Source: Amoebophilaceae bacterium
Lineage (GTDB): Bacteria; Bacteroidota; Bacteroidia; Cytophagales; Amoebophilaceae
Assembly: GCA_025455725.1 (NCBI GenBank)
Contig: JALOLY010000048.1
Location: 1-6,965, forward strand
Length of the DNA stretch: 6,965 nucleotides
Direction of reading: 5' to 3'
Position 1 is the first letter of the stretch, and every line of letters begins with the position of its first letter. The notes below the pieces were generated by a model. It saw only the letters and a program-made list of their open reading frames with translations, searched no databases and was not told the DNA's origin. Made by a program: the position numbers and the translations under genes. Positions 1 through 5,869 of the stretch are shown piece by piece.

Positions 1-203
1 TGGTGTATCAGTTGTGACGTCAGTTGCACCGCTGAGTAGCTACGTTTGTAAGAGATAAGTGCTGAAAGCATCTAAGCACGAAACTCGCCTCAAGATGAGG
101 CTTCGTTGGAGGGTGGTTATAGAACATAACCTTGATAGGCTGCAGGTGTAAAGTTAGAAATGACAAAGCTGAGCAGTACTAATTGCCCAAAAGCTTCTTG
201 GGT
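1..203 (+). rRNA. rrl: 23S ribosomal RNA, 3' end (partial)
   Basis: This is the last ~200 bases of large-subunit rRNA (domain VI and the 3' terminus); the gene begins outside the window. Universal landmarks are readable: CTGAGTAGCTACGT near 32-45, GCTGAAAGCATCTAAGCACG near 61-80, CTCAAGATGAGG near 89-100, TTGATAGGCTGCAGGTGTAA near 132-151 and GAGCAGTACTAAT near 171-183. The 3' end is placed by analogy with E. coli, where about 20 bases follow the ACTAAT motif; the mature end could differ by several bases. It is followed by 5S rRNA on the same strand, the usual rRNA operon order. No 16S is visible in the window. Confidence 0.96.
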
Positions 204-303
204 CCCGCTTTACTTTTACAATTTTTTCTATTGGGAACACCTAATTAACTTTTTTACTCACTCAAAAGTACGTGACGTAACGAGTAAGGTATTACTAAAA
301 ACT
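204..303 (+). other. 23S-5S internal transcribed spacer
   Basis: This AT-rich spacer of about 100 bases lies between the two rRNA genes and holds no tRNA. It contains an inverted repeat, TTACTC (254-259) against GAGTAA (282-287), which would form a short stem around an ACGT-containing loop. Such a stem could help separate pre-23S from pre-5S during processing, but that role is inferred. The boundaries depend on the estimated rRNA ends. Confidence 0.75.
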
Positions 304-411
<108 letters not shown>

Positions 412-435
412 TTTTTTTATCTAAGATTCTGCAAA

Positions 436-470
436 GAGAAGCCTTTCAGTGACTTTTTCTGAAGCTTTTT
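436..470 (+). terminator. Probable rho-independent terminator of the rRNA operon
   Basis: An interrupted hairpin lies 25 bases downstream of 5S. GAAGC (438-442) pairs with GCTTT (464-468, one G-U pair) and TTCAG (445-449) pairs with CTGAA (459-463). A two-base bulge (443-444) separates the helices and the loop is nine bases. A T-run (466-470) lies at its 3' edge and overlaps the stem. The position after the last rRNA gene and the U-tract support termination, though the stem is not GC-rich. Confidence 0.55.
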
Positions 471-1396
471 CTTGTTATCCTCCTCCCCCCCTTTTTATTT
501 CTTCCTCAGAAATTAACTCTAATCTCTACCCCTTTTTTCGTCGTTTAGGTGTGGCGGACACGCTTCCTATTCTCCTTGGGGAGATTACGTCGGACCGGTA
601 CAGCTAAGAAAGTAGTACGAATGGTTTCATTAGCTATATCCATAAAATTTCTACCTTGGCGTTGTGTAGAAAAACGCAGGCTATGAGCTCATGTGAAGGT
701 CATGTATTTCTGTGATGCTATTTTCTTTGCGAGGCTACAGCGTTTTTTCTGTGTCATAGCAGCAAGTTTTCTCTTAGGTAAGGTAGGCAAACGGATCGGT
801 TGTGTGGGAGAGCACTACTCCGAACAGAGCTTTGCAAATCTAACTGAGAAAGAAGCACTCTAGGAGCTGCGTTGGTGCAATAGGCTCTACAGTAGAGAGA
901 ACTATGCGTGCGTGCTTGGAGTAACGTACTACTGCTTTTAGGAACGACATGCGTTGAGATAAGCCATGAATTGCATTGGGCATACAAGTAGTTGCTCCCC
1001 TGAAGAAGAGACCGTTTTTAGAGACGCTGTTCGATCTCGAGTTATACTACCCTGAGAACTATAGCGAGGCTGCTGCGCTAGCCCCAGATGTTCCTATAGG
1101 AAGGTTATTCCCTAGTGAATCATTCGGTCATGTTGTATCATCCCTAAGGGGCATCATAAGAGAGTGTACCATCTACCCGTAGCAATACAAGCTCTCCGCA
1201 TTACTGCTGAGATCAATGCTTTCATGTGTTCCACGGTGGAGTGAGATGCGGTAAAATCTTGGTGCAAAATAGGCGGGAGGATGCACCCACAAACGACCGT
1301 GCCGCAACCGAGGTCGTCGTAAGGACGACCGGAGAGCGTGAGTTACTGGTGTCTACCCCTCTCAAATCGGGATTTACAGGGTTTGAACAAGTAGCG
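471..1396. other. Long stretch without a recognisable gene
   Basis: About 925 bases lie between the rRNA terminator and the tRNA, and no coding sequence there can be supported. It starts with a pyrimidine-rich tract (471-508) that includes seven consecutive C (485-491) followed by five T. The part from 610 to 975 is broken by stops in all forward frames. A 68-codon frame from a TTG at 976 to a TAG at 1180-1182 has no recognised family, although residues KKRPFLETLFD are faintly reminiscent of the C-terminal part of IS982-type transposases. A second open stretch of about 60 codons, without a credible start, runs from about 1212 to the TGA at 1397-1399. The right-hand part (1196-1330) carries several small hairpins. 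It may be decayed mobile DNA or old gene remnants. Confidence 0.6.
1196..1330. repeat. Cluster of short inverted repeats (possible structured RNA or element remnant)
   Basis: Four inverted repeats occur within 135 bases. CCGCAT (1196-1201) pairs with ATGCGG (1246-1251) and encloses a small TCCA/TGGA hairpin (1230-1240). GGTGCA (1261-1266) pairs with TGCACC (1282-1287). GGTCGTC (1312-1318) pairs perfectly with GACGACC (1324-1330) around a five-base loop. No U-tract follows on either strand, so these are not typical intrinsic terminators. I could not match the set to RNase P RNA, tmRNA, SRP RNA or a group II intron. Individual stems this short can arise by chance; the density is the only argument. 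Confidence 0.4.
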
Positions 1397-1470
1397 TGAT
1401 CCCGTCAGGACTCGAACCTGAAACCTACTGCTTAGAAGGCAGTTGCTCTATCCAGTTGAGCTACGGAACC
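1397..1470 (-). tRNA. tRNA-Arg (anticodon UCU)
   Basis: The minus strand folds into a complete 74-base cloverleaf. The acceptor stem GGTTCCG pairs with CGGGATC, including two G-U pairs. The D arm has GCTC/GAGC, the anticodon stem has ACTGC/GCAGT with loop CTTCTAA, and the T arm has TCAGG/CCTGA around TTCGAGT. The anticodon TCT reads AGA (and AGG by wobble) for arginine. The discriminator base is A. CCA is not encoded (the next bases are CGC), so it must be added enzymatically. The gene starts 8 bases after the stop of the peroxiredoxin gene on the same strand, with no room for its own promoter in between. It is probably cut out of the operon transcript, unless a promoter lies inside the peroxiredoxin gene. 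Confidence 0.96.
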
Positions 1471-1478
1471 AAGGTATT

Positions 1479-1931
1479 TTATTCCTGGAGTATTTGTGCG
1501 GTGTGACTTGCTGTATGCACCCGATCAATGATCTTTGCAATTTTTCCCGTTTCGTCGATGACAAAAGTGAGGCGTGCTGTGCCCCAGTACTGCTTGCCGA
1601 ACATAGATTTTTGCACCCAAGTGCCATACTGCTCATGGATGGTATGATCCGTATCAGCAATTAGACGGAAAGGGAGTTGTTTCTGCACCACGAAGCGCCT
1701 GTGAGACGCTGTACTGTCTGTGCTAACTCCTACCACTTCATATCCTGCCTGCAGCAGAACAGTATAATTGTCTCTCAGGTTGCAGGCTTGTGCTGTGCAG
1801 CCGGGCGTATTGTCCTTAGGGTAAAAGTACAGCACCAGTTTTCTATTAGCAAAGTCGGCCAGCCTGACGGTCTCACCGTTCTGGTCTTTACCTATAAAAG
1901 CTGGTGCAAGATCGTTGACTTTTAGGAGCAT
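1479..1931 (-). CDS. bcp: Thioredoxin-dependent thiol peroxidase, Bcp/PrxQ-type peroxiredoxin
   Basis: This cytoplasmic peroxidase reduces H2O2 and organic hydroperoxides, with electrons from thioredoxin. The 150-residue product is the usual size for single-domain Bcp/PrxQ proteins. The AhpC/TSA motif DNTPGCTAQAC places the peroxidatic cysteine at C45 in the TPxC context and a PrxQ-type resolving cysteine at C50, five residues later. R120, in the ARLTFVIDETGKI strand, is the conserved arginine of the active-site pocket. There is no signal peptide. The ATG at 1929-1931 lies 12 bases after the stop of the bacilliredoxin gene, which indicates co-transcription with it. The gene ends 8 bases before tRNA-Arg. 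As the last protein gene of a SUF cluster it probably protects Fe-S assembly or cellular thiols from peroxide, an inference from context. The family call is secure; the physiological substrate is not shown. Confidence 0.95.
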   Translation of the reverse strand: MLLKVNDLAPAFIGKDQNGETVRLADFANRKLVLYFYPKDNTPGCTAQACNLRDNYTVLLQAGYEVVGVSTDSTASHRRFVVQKQLPFRLIADTDHTIHEQYGTWVQKSMFGKQYWGTARLTFVIDETGKIAKIIDRVHTASHTAQILQE

Positions 1932-1943
1932 AGTTTGTCAAGT

Positions 1944-2414
1944 TCAGTGGCTAGCGACTCTTGACACATCTTGGGCATCTTGGGCCACAGTGGGCAGCCT
2001 TCCATATGTCTCTAGTGCATCCTGGAGCTGTGTTGCCATGATTTCTGGCGGTGTTTCTCTAATTTGATGTCTCTCCACAAAGTACACCAACTCCCCGTCT
2101 CTGAACAAAGCAATGGCTGGAGAAGAAGGAGGATAGGGTTTGGTATATGTAAATACTTGTGCGGTTGTGCGTTCATCTACCCCTGCAAACACCGTAACCA
2201 GGTGGTCTGGTCGATAACTGCTTGCTGCCAGTGCCATATTGATGCTTAGTCGCGCACCCGTTCCTACACAGCCGCACATAGAGTTAATGAAAAGCAAGGT
2301 GACACCCCGATGGTCCTCCATATGGTCTGTTATTGCCTCTGCCGTTTTAAGTGGTTTAAAGCCTACCTCTATAAGCTCTCTTTCCATAGATACCACTAGC
2401 TCTTCTGGGTACAT
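1944..2414 (-). CDS. Bacilliredoxin, BrxA/BrxB (YphP/YqiW, DUF1094) family
   Basis: This 156-residue thioredoxin-fold protein carries the CGC active site typical of the family (C47-G48-C49 in SMCGCVGTGARLS). In Bacillus, members remove bacillithiol from oxidised protein thiols; many Bacteroidota keep a homologue at the end of the suf operon. The start MYPEELVVSMERELIEVGF and the later FAGVDERTTAQ and SSPAIALFRDGELVYFVERHQI segments fit the family along its whole length. The C-terminal 15 or so residues (VAQDAQDVSRVASH) look like an unconserved tail. The start is an ATG at 2412-2414, 67 bases after the stop of the DUF59 gene. That gap holds a weak terminator-like hairpin, so this gene and bcp may be expressed partly apart from the upstream suf genes. 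Whether this organism makes bacillithiol cannot be seen here, so the thiol partner is unknown. Confidence 0.92.
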   Translation of the reverse strand: MYPEELVVSMERELIEVGFKPLKTAEAITDHMEDHRGVTLLFINSMCGCVGTGARLSINMALAASSYRPDHLVTVFAGVDERTTAQVFTYTKPYPPSSPAIALFRDGELVYFVERHQIRETPPEIMATQLQDALETYGRLPTVAQDAQDVSRVASH

Positions 2415-2450
2415 TTCGTTAAAATTTATAAGTGACGAACAATACTACGA

Positions 2451-2470
2451 AAATAAAAGCTTTGTAGCTT
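2451..2470 (-). terminator. Weak terminator or attenuator hairpin between the DUF59 and bacilliredoxin genes
   Basis: Read on the minus strand, AAGCT (2470-2466), loop ACAA and AGCTT (2461-2457) form a five-pair hairpin. It is followed by a T-rich run, TTATTTT. It lies 12 bases after the DUF59 stop, in the largest gap between protein genes of the operon. The stem is short and AT-rich, so it would at most cause partial termination or RNA processing. This is an inference from shape and position. Confidence 0.35.
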
Positions 2471-2481
2471 CTTCCCAATCT

Positions 2482-2808
2482 CTACAAAAAGCCGAGGGCC
2501 AACTTTGCCTCTTCTGACATCATCGTTTGACTGTAAGGGGGCTCAAATGTAAGCTCTATTTGGACTTCATTGACGCCTTCTATAGCCTTGATGCTAGCTT
2601 CCACTTGACCCGGTATCATCTCGGCAGCCGGGCAACTGGGCGAAGTAAGGGTCATCAGGACTTGGACGTTGTTGAGCGGATAGATGGTGATCTCATAAAT
2701 AAGACCTAGTGCATAAATATCTACAGGAATCTCTGGATCATACACTTGCTTGAGAGCTTGAATGATTTGTTCTCTACTTACACTAGTTATTTCGGTTTTC
2801 TCGGCCAT
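2482..2808 (-). CDS. SUF-associated DUF59/MIP18-family protein (SufT-like Fe-S maturation factor)
   Basis: This small cytoplasmic protein (108 residues) has the DUF59/MIP18 fold and is thought to help Fe-S cluster assembly or delivery. The hallmark DPEIPVDIYALGLIY lies at residues 24-38. The TSPSCPAAE motif (residues 55-63) carries the conserved reactive cysteine C59. The C-terminal signature FEPPYSQTMMSEEAKLALGFL matches the family pattern of an aromatic-proline segment, then MSEEAK and LG. I chose the ATG at 2806-2808, which gives the N-terminus MAEKTEITS. An in-frame ATG upstream (2863-2865) would add a very basic RKRLSKRRRR stretch that overlaps the end of sufE and looks non-native. The gene begins 28 bases after the sufE stop and is followed by the bacilliredoxin gene. 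The symbol sufT is sometimes used for related proteins; I leave it blank because subfamily assignment is not certain. Confidence 0.93.
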   Translation of the reverse strand: MAEKTEITSVSREQIIQALKQVYDPEIPVDIYALGLIYEITIYPLNNVQVLMTLTSPSCPAAEMIPGQVEASIKAIEGVNEVQIELTFEPPYSQTMMSEEAKLALGFL

Positions 2809-2836
2809 ATTTAGAAAAGTTGGGGCAGTGCTACGC

Positions 2837-3283
2837 CTACGCCTTTTGCTTAGTCTTTTGCGCAATGGCGATAAGCTTCATTTCTTTCAGCATGTTGGCG
2901 AAGCCGTTGGACCGCTGAAAGCCGAGCAGTTGGGTCATGCCAATCTTACCAACAAAGTATAAATTTGCATGAATGATATCTTCTATTTTCTGTCCAGAGA
3001 GCACTCGAAGAAGTAGGCTAATAAGCCCTTTGGTAATAGCTGTGTTACTGTCCCCCTCAAAAAACAATAAATCTCCCTTTCTTGTATAAGTGAGCCATAC
3101 CTTGGATATACAACCTCTGATTGTGTTGTGCTCGTTTTTGAAAAGCGCATCCATGGGCTCTAGTCGATCGCCCAGGTCCATGATATAGGTAAGCATGCGT
3201 TCCCTATCGTGCTCCAGCGTTTGAAACTCTCTAATGATTTCTTCTTGTATGGCACTGATGGTAGGCAAGGTGGCGTTTTGCAT
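2837..3283 (-). CDS. sufE: Cysteine desulfuration protein SufE
   Basis: SufE takes the persulfide sulfur from the SufS cysteine and passes it to the SufBC2D scaffold, stimulating SufS. The 148-residue length is typical of the family. The acceptor cysteine is C58 in IRGCISKVWL, equivalent to the GCxSxVW motif of E. coli SufE. The segment EGDSNTAITKGLISLLLRVLSGQ and the late RSNGFANMLKEMK helix (the R-NG-xxM pattern) are also family features. The ATG at 3281-3283 follows the sufS stop by only 9 bases, so the two partner enzymes are tightly coupled and probably translated from one message. The lysine-rich C-terminus (AQKTKQKA) is a short unconserved tail. No truncation is visible. Confidence 0.97.
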   Translation of the reverse strand: MQNATLPTISAIQEEIIREFQTLEHDRERMLTYIMDLGDRLEPMDALFKNEHNTIRGCISKVWLTYTRKGDLLFFEGDSNTAITKGLISLLLRVLSGQKIEDIIHANLYFVGKIGMTQLLGFQRSNGFANMLKEMKLIAIAQKTKQKA

Positions 3284-3292
3284 GGGCTAGTA

Positions 3293-4534
3293 TTAAGCTT
3301 TTTTCTGTACTATCCTTGTCACCTCCGTTACAAACTGTTCTACTTCTTCCTTGGTATTATAAATAGCAAAGGAGGCGCGTACGATTCCTTCAATTTTTAA
3401 AAGATCTATCAAAGGCTGCGCGCAGCCGTGGCCCGTTCTGACGGCAATCCCATTCGCGTCTAGCAACATACCCACATCTAAGTGGTGCATGCCTTCCACG
3501 ACAAATGAGAGTACGCCGATTTTGTTGGGTGCCGTGCCGATGATCCGAATCTTCTTAAGACTGCTCAATAAATCAGCGGCGTAATTTAGCAACTTATTCT
3601 CATGTGCCATAAGGGTTTTGTACCCTACCTGCTTGATAAAATTTAATGCTTCTTGCCAGGCGATAATACCGGCTATGTTGGGAGTACCTGCTTCGAACCT
3701 ATAGGGGAGGTCATTGTAGGTGGTGTGCGATAAAGTTACTTGCTGAGTCATTTCTCCACCACCTTGATAAGGAGGCATATCCTCTAGCAAAGCCTTTTTC
3801 CCATACAGAACACCTACGCCCGTGGGACCATATGCCTTATGCGCAGAGAAGGCTAAGAAGTCGCAGTCTAGCTCCTGCACATCAATAGGCAGGTGCGGAA
3901 CGGCTTGCGCCCCATCCACTACCACAATAGCCCCCTGTGTATGGGCTTGTTGAATGATTTCCTTGAGCGGATTGATCGTGCCTAGTACGTTGGAGACATA
4001 GCCGATCGCAACAATTTTAGTCTTTGAGGTTAAAAGGTTTGCTAAAGTTGATAGCATTAGCCTGCCTTTTTTGTTGATGGGGATGACCTTCAAAACGGCT
4101 CTCTTGGCCTGACAAAGCATCTGCCAAGGCACAATGTTGGCGTGGTGCTCCATATGTGAAATGATAATCTCATCACCTGCCTGCACTTGTGTCTGCCCAT
4201 ACGTGGCAGCTACGAGATTAATGCTTGCTGTAGTGCCTGATGTGAAGATGATTTCCGCTGTGTCGGTGGCACGGATAAACTGCTGTACACTACGTCTGGT
4301 TGCCTCCAAGGCGAATGTTGCTCTTTCCGCTAGTGTATGAACGCCTCGATGAACGTTGGCATTGTCATACTGGTAATAATGAGTAAGTGCATCCAGTACC
4401 GCTTGTGGTTTTTGTGTTGTAGCAGCATTATCTAGGTAAATCAGCGGCTTGCCATGAACAGTTTGCTGTAAGGCGGGAAATTGCGTTCTAATTTTTTGAA
4501 TATCTAGTGTGCTGTGTGCGGGTGCTGCTGGCAT
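3293..4534 (-). CDS. sufS: Cysteine desulfurase SufS (group II, PLP-dependent)
   Basis: SufS converts L-cysteine to L-alanine and leaves a persulfide on its own cysteine, supplying sulfur for Fe-S clusters. The 413 residues form one class-V aminotransferase domain. Visible landmarks are LIYLDNAATTQKP (31-43), NVHRGVHTLAERAT (60-73), FTSGTTASINLVA (97-109), SHMEHHANIVPW with the cofactor-stacking histidine (126-137), the pyridine-nitrogen aspartate in VVVDGAQA (D208), and the Schiff-base lysine K233 in FSAHKAYGPTGVG. The sulfur-accepting C371 sits in RTGHGCAQP, in the short loop typical of group II (SufS) rather than IscS/NifS enzymes. A glycine replaces the second histidine of the common GHHCAQP form. 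The ATG at 4532-4534 lies 16 bases after the sufD stop, and sufE follows by 9 bases. The enzyme appears intact. Confidence 0.98.
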   Translation of the reverse strand: MPAAPAHSTLDIQKIRTQFPALQQTVHGKPLIYLDNAATTQKPQAVLDALTHYYQYDNANVHRGVHTLAERATFALEATRRSVQQFIRATDTAEIIFTSGTTASINLVAATYGQTQVQAGDEIIISHMEHHANIVPWQMLCQAKRAVLKVIPINKKGRLMLSTLANLLTSKTKIVAIGYVSNVLGTINPLKEIIQQAHTQGAIVVVDGAQAVPHLPIDVQELDCDFLAFSAHKAYGPTGVGVLYGKKALLEDMPPYQGGGEMTQQVTLSHTTYNDLPYRFEAGTPNIAGIIAWQEALNFIKQVGYKTLMAHENKLLNYAADLLSSLKKIRIIGTAPNKIGVLSFVVEGMHHLDVGMLLDANGIAVRTGHGCAQPLIDLLKIEGIVRASFAIYNTKEEVEQFVTEVTRIVQKKA

Positions 4535-4550
4535 GCGTGACGTTGTTATG

Positions 4551-5834
4551 TTACTGGAGCATTTCTTGGGCAGCCCAGCTACTATACAGCTGTTTTCGTA
4601 AGGTTGCTAAAGGAATCTTATCAATGACTTCACTGGCAAAGGCTTGACGTAATAAGTAGCGTGCCGTGCTCTCTTGTAATCCCCTTGTTCGCAGATAAAA
4701 GAGCTGCTCCTCATCGAGCTGGCCTGTTGTAGCGCCATGTGAGCATTTCACATCATCGGCCCAAATTTCAAGTTGGGGCTTGGTGTGAAGTGTCGCATGG
4801 TTAGAGAGCAATAAATTGTTATTTGTTTGCAAGGCACTAGTTTTTTGCGCTTCAGGTCTTACGTAAATTCTACCATTAAATATGCCTGTAGACTCATCCA
4901 TTATAATGCCCTTGTACAGTTCATTGCTGTAAGTGTGTGGCTTGCGGTGGTCTATCGTCGTACAGTTATCAACATGTTGCTGTCTATGTAAGGAGTACAG
5001 CCCGTACATATTGGCCCCGCTGTAGGGTGCATTGATTACACTGTTCAGGTTATTTCTAACCAATGCACCCGACCATGTAAAAGTATAGGTATTCAGTGTG
5101 CTATGTTGCGCTTGCTGGCATTGTGTGGTGTTTACTTGATGATGTTGATGCCCCATTTTCGTTTGTAAGATGTAATAATTCATCTGGGCACCTTCCTGCA
5201 AGATAACTTCAGCCACAGCGTTCGTAAAGCCCGTCGTTTGCCAAGAGGTAATAATACTAGTCTGACTGTCCTTTCCTGCTACTACCAACAGGCGTGGGTG
5301 AGTCGTGTACTGGTTTTTGTTAGCAGTTGTATAATGGTAAAGTAGTATAGGCTTGTCTATGATTGCATGATCATGAATGTGTATAAAAATCCCATCCTCA
5401 AATAATGCAGTGTTTAAAGCGATAAAAACATCCTCTTTACTCTGAGCATGTTGCGTAAAGTGCTCCAAAAACGCATGCTTTTGGAGCCGATAAGCTTCTC
5501 GAAAAGTAAAGACCTGCATGAATGGTTCGTGGCCGCTTAACTGTGTGTGCTCGTTACTCATGCTGCTGTTAAGCAACACAATATGGTAGGCATCCATGTC
5601 ATGATAGCATACCGGTGTATCTTCATCGGGCATTGTTTTTACAGGCCGATTCAGGTCAAAATGTGTTGTTAGGAGGCTAGTAATAGGTGTATACTTGTAG
5701 GATTCATTTTTAAGAGTAGGTAACCCTTGTTCTTCAAAGTCTTTTAAAGCTTGCTGTCTCGTAGTGTAGAAGGGATGGCTCCTGTCTAGTGTTTGGAAGT
5801 ATTGTGTTAAGGATTGTCGAAGGGATGAGGACAT
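4551..5834 (-). CDS. sufD: Fe-S cluster assembly scaffold subunit SufD
   Basis: SufD is the non-catalytic partner in the SufB-SufC2-SufD complex and is needed for iron entry and cluster assembly on the scaffold. From the chosen ATG (5832-5834) the product has 427 residues, a normal SufD length. The N-terminal part is a helical region with NESYKYTPITSLL. The middle is the beta-helix core, and the C-terminal SufBD signature contains EIWADDVKCSHGATTGQLDEEQLFYLRTRG, with the conserved histidine at about residue 366. The helical tail FASEVIDKIPL contacts SufC in known structures. A TTG start at 5871-5873 would add 13 residues and overlap the sufC stop; I prefer the ATG because the added residues (IRKPTKYLIPAN) do not look like a family feature. 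The glutamine- and histidine-rich insertions (QHHQVNTTQCQQAQHS) fit a SufD rather than SufB identity, and the SufB-type catalytic cysteine pattern is not evident. Confidence 0.95.
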   Translation of the reverse strand: MSSSLRQSLTQYFQTLDRSHPFYTTRQQALKDFEEQGLPTLKNESYKYTPITSLLTTHFDLNRPVKTMPDEDTPVCYHDMDAYHIVLLNSSMSNEHTQLSGHEPFMQVFTFREAYRLQKHAFLEHFTQHAQSKEDVFIALNTALFEDGIFIHIHDHAIIDKPILLYHYTTANKNQYTTHPRLLVVAGKDSQTSIITSWQTTGFTNAVAEVILQEGAQMNYYILQTKMGHQHHQVNTTQCQQAQHSTLNTYTFTWSGALVRNNLNSVINAPYSGANMYGLYSLHRQQHVDNCTTIDHRKPHTYSNELYKGIIMDESTGIFNGRIYVRPEAQKTSALQTNNNLLLSNHATLHTKPQLEIWADDVKCSHGATTGQLDEEQLFYLRTRGLQESTARYLLRQAFASEVIDKIPLATLRKQLYSSWAAQEMLQ

Positions 5835-5869
5835 GTTTGCAGGGATTAAATACTTGGTGGGCTTCCTGA

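Noticed and set aside
819..830. A repeat of the 5S rRNA core (TCCGAACAGAG), suggesting a degenerate second 5S
   Set aside because: Only about 11 bases match. The flanks do not resemble 5S and no helices form, so it is most likely chance.
754..987. A minus-strand open frame of 77 codons in the gene-free stretch
   Set aside because: It has no recognisable motif, an odd composition rich in Ser/Arg/Leu, a weak context, and nothing that supports coding over random openness.
1312..1330. The perfect GGTCGTC/GACGACC hairpin as terminator of the SUF-tRNA transcript
   Set aside because: There is no T-run after the stem on the minus strand, so intrinsic termination is not supported.
471..1396. RNase P RNA, tmRNA, SRP RNA or a CRISPR array in the gene-free stretch
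   Set aside because: I found none of their conserved core motifs on either strand, and no regularly spaced direct repeats.
1677..1925. Plus-strand open frames opposite bcp and the other SUF genes
   Set aside because: They are antisense shadows of well-supported minus-strand genes and encode no family motif.
2809..2865. An upstream ATG for the DUF59 gene adding an arginine/lysine-rich 19-residue leader
   Set aside because: It overlaps the end of sufE and its composition reflects that gene's lysine-rich end in another frame. The ATG at 2806-2808 gives a standard family N-terminus.
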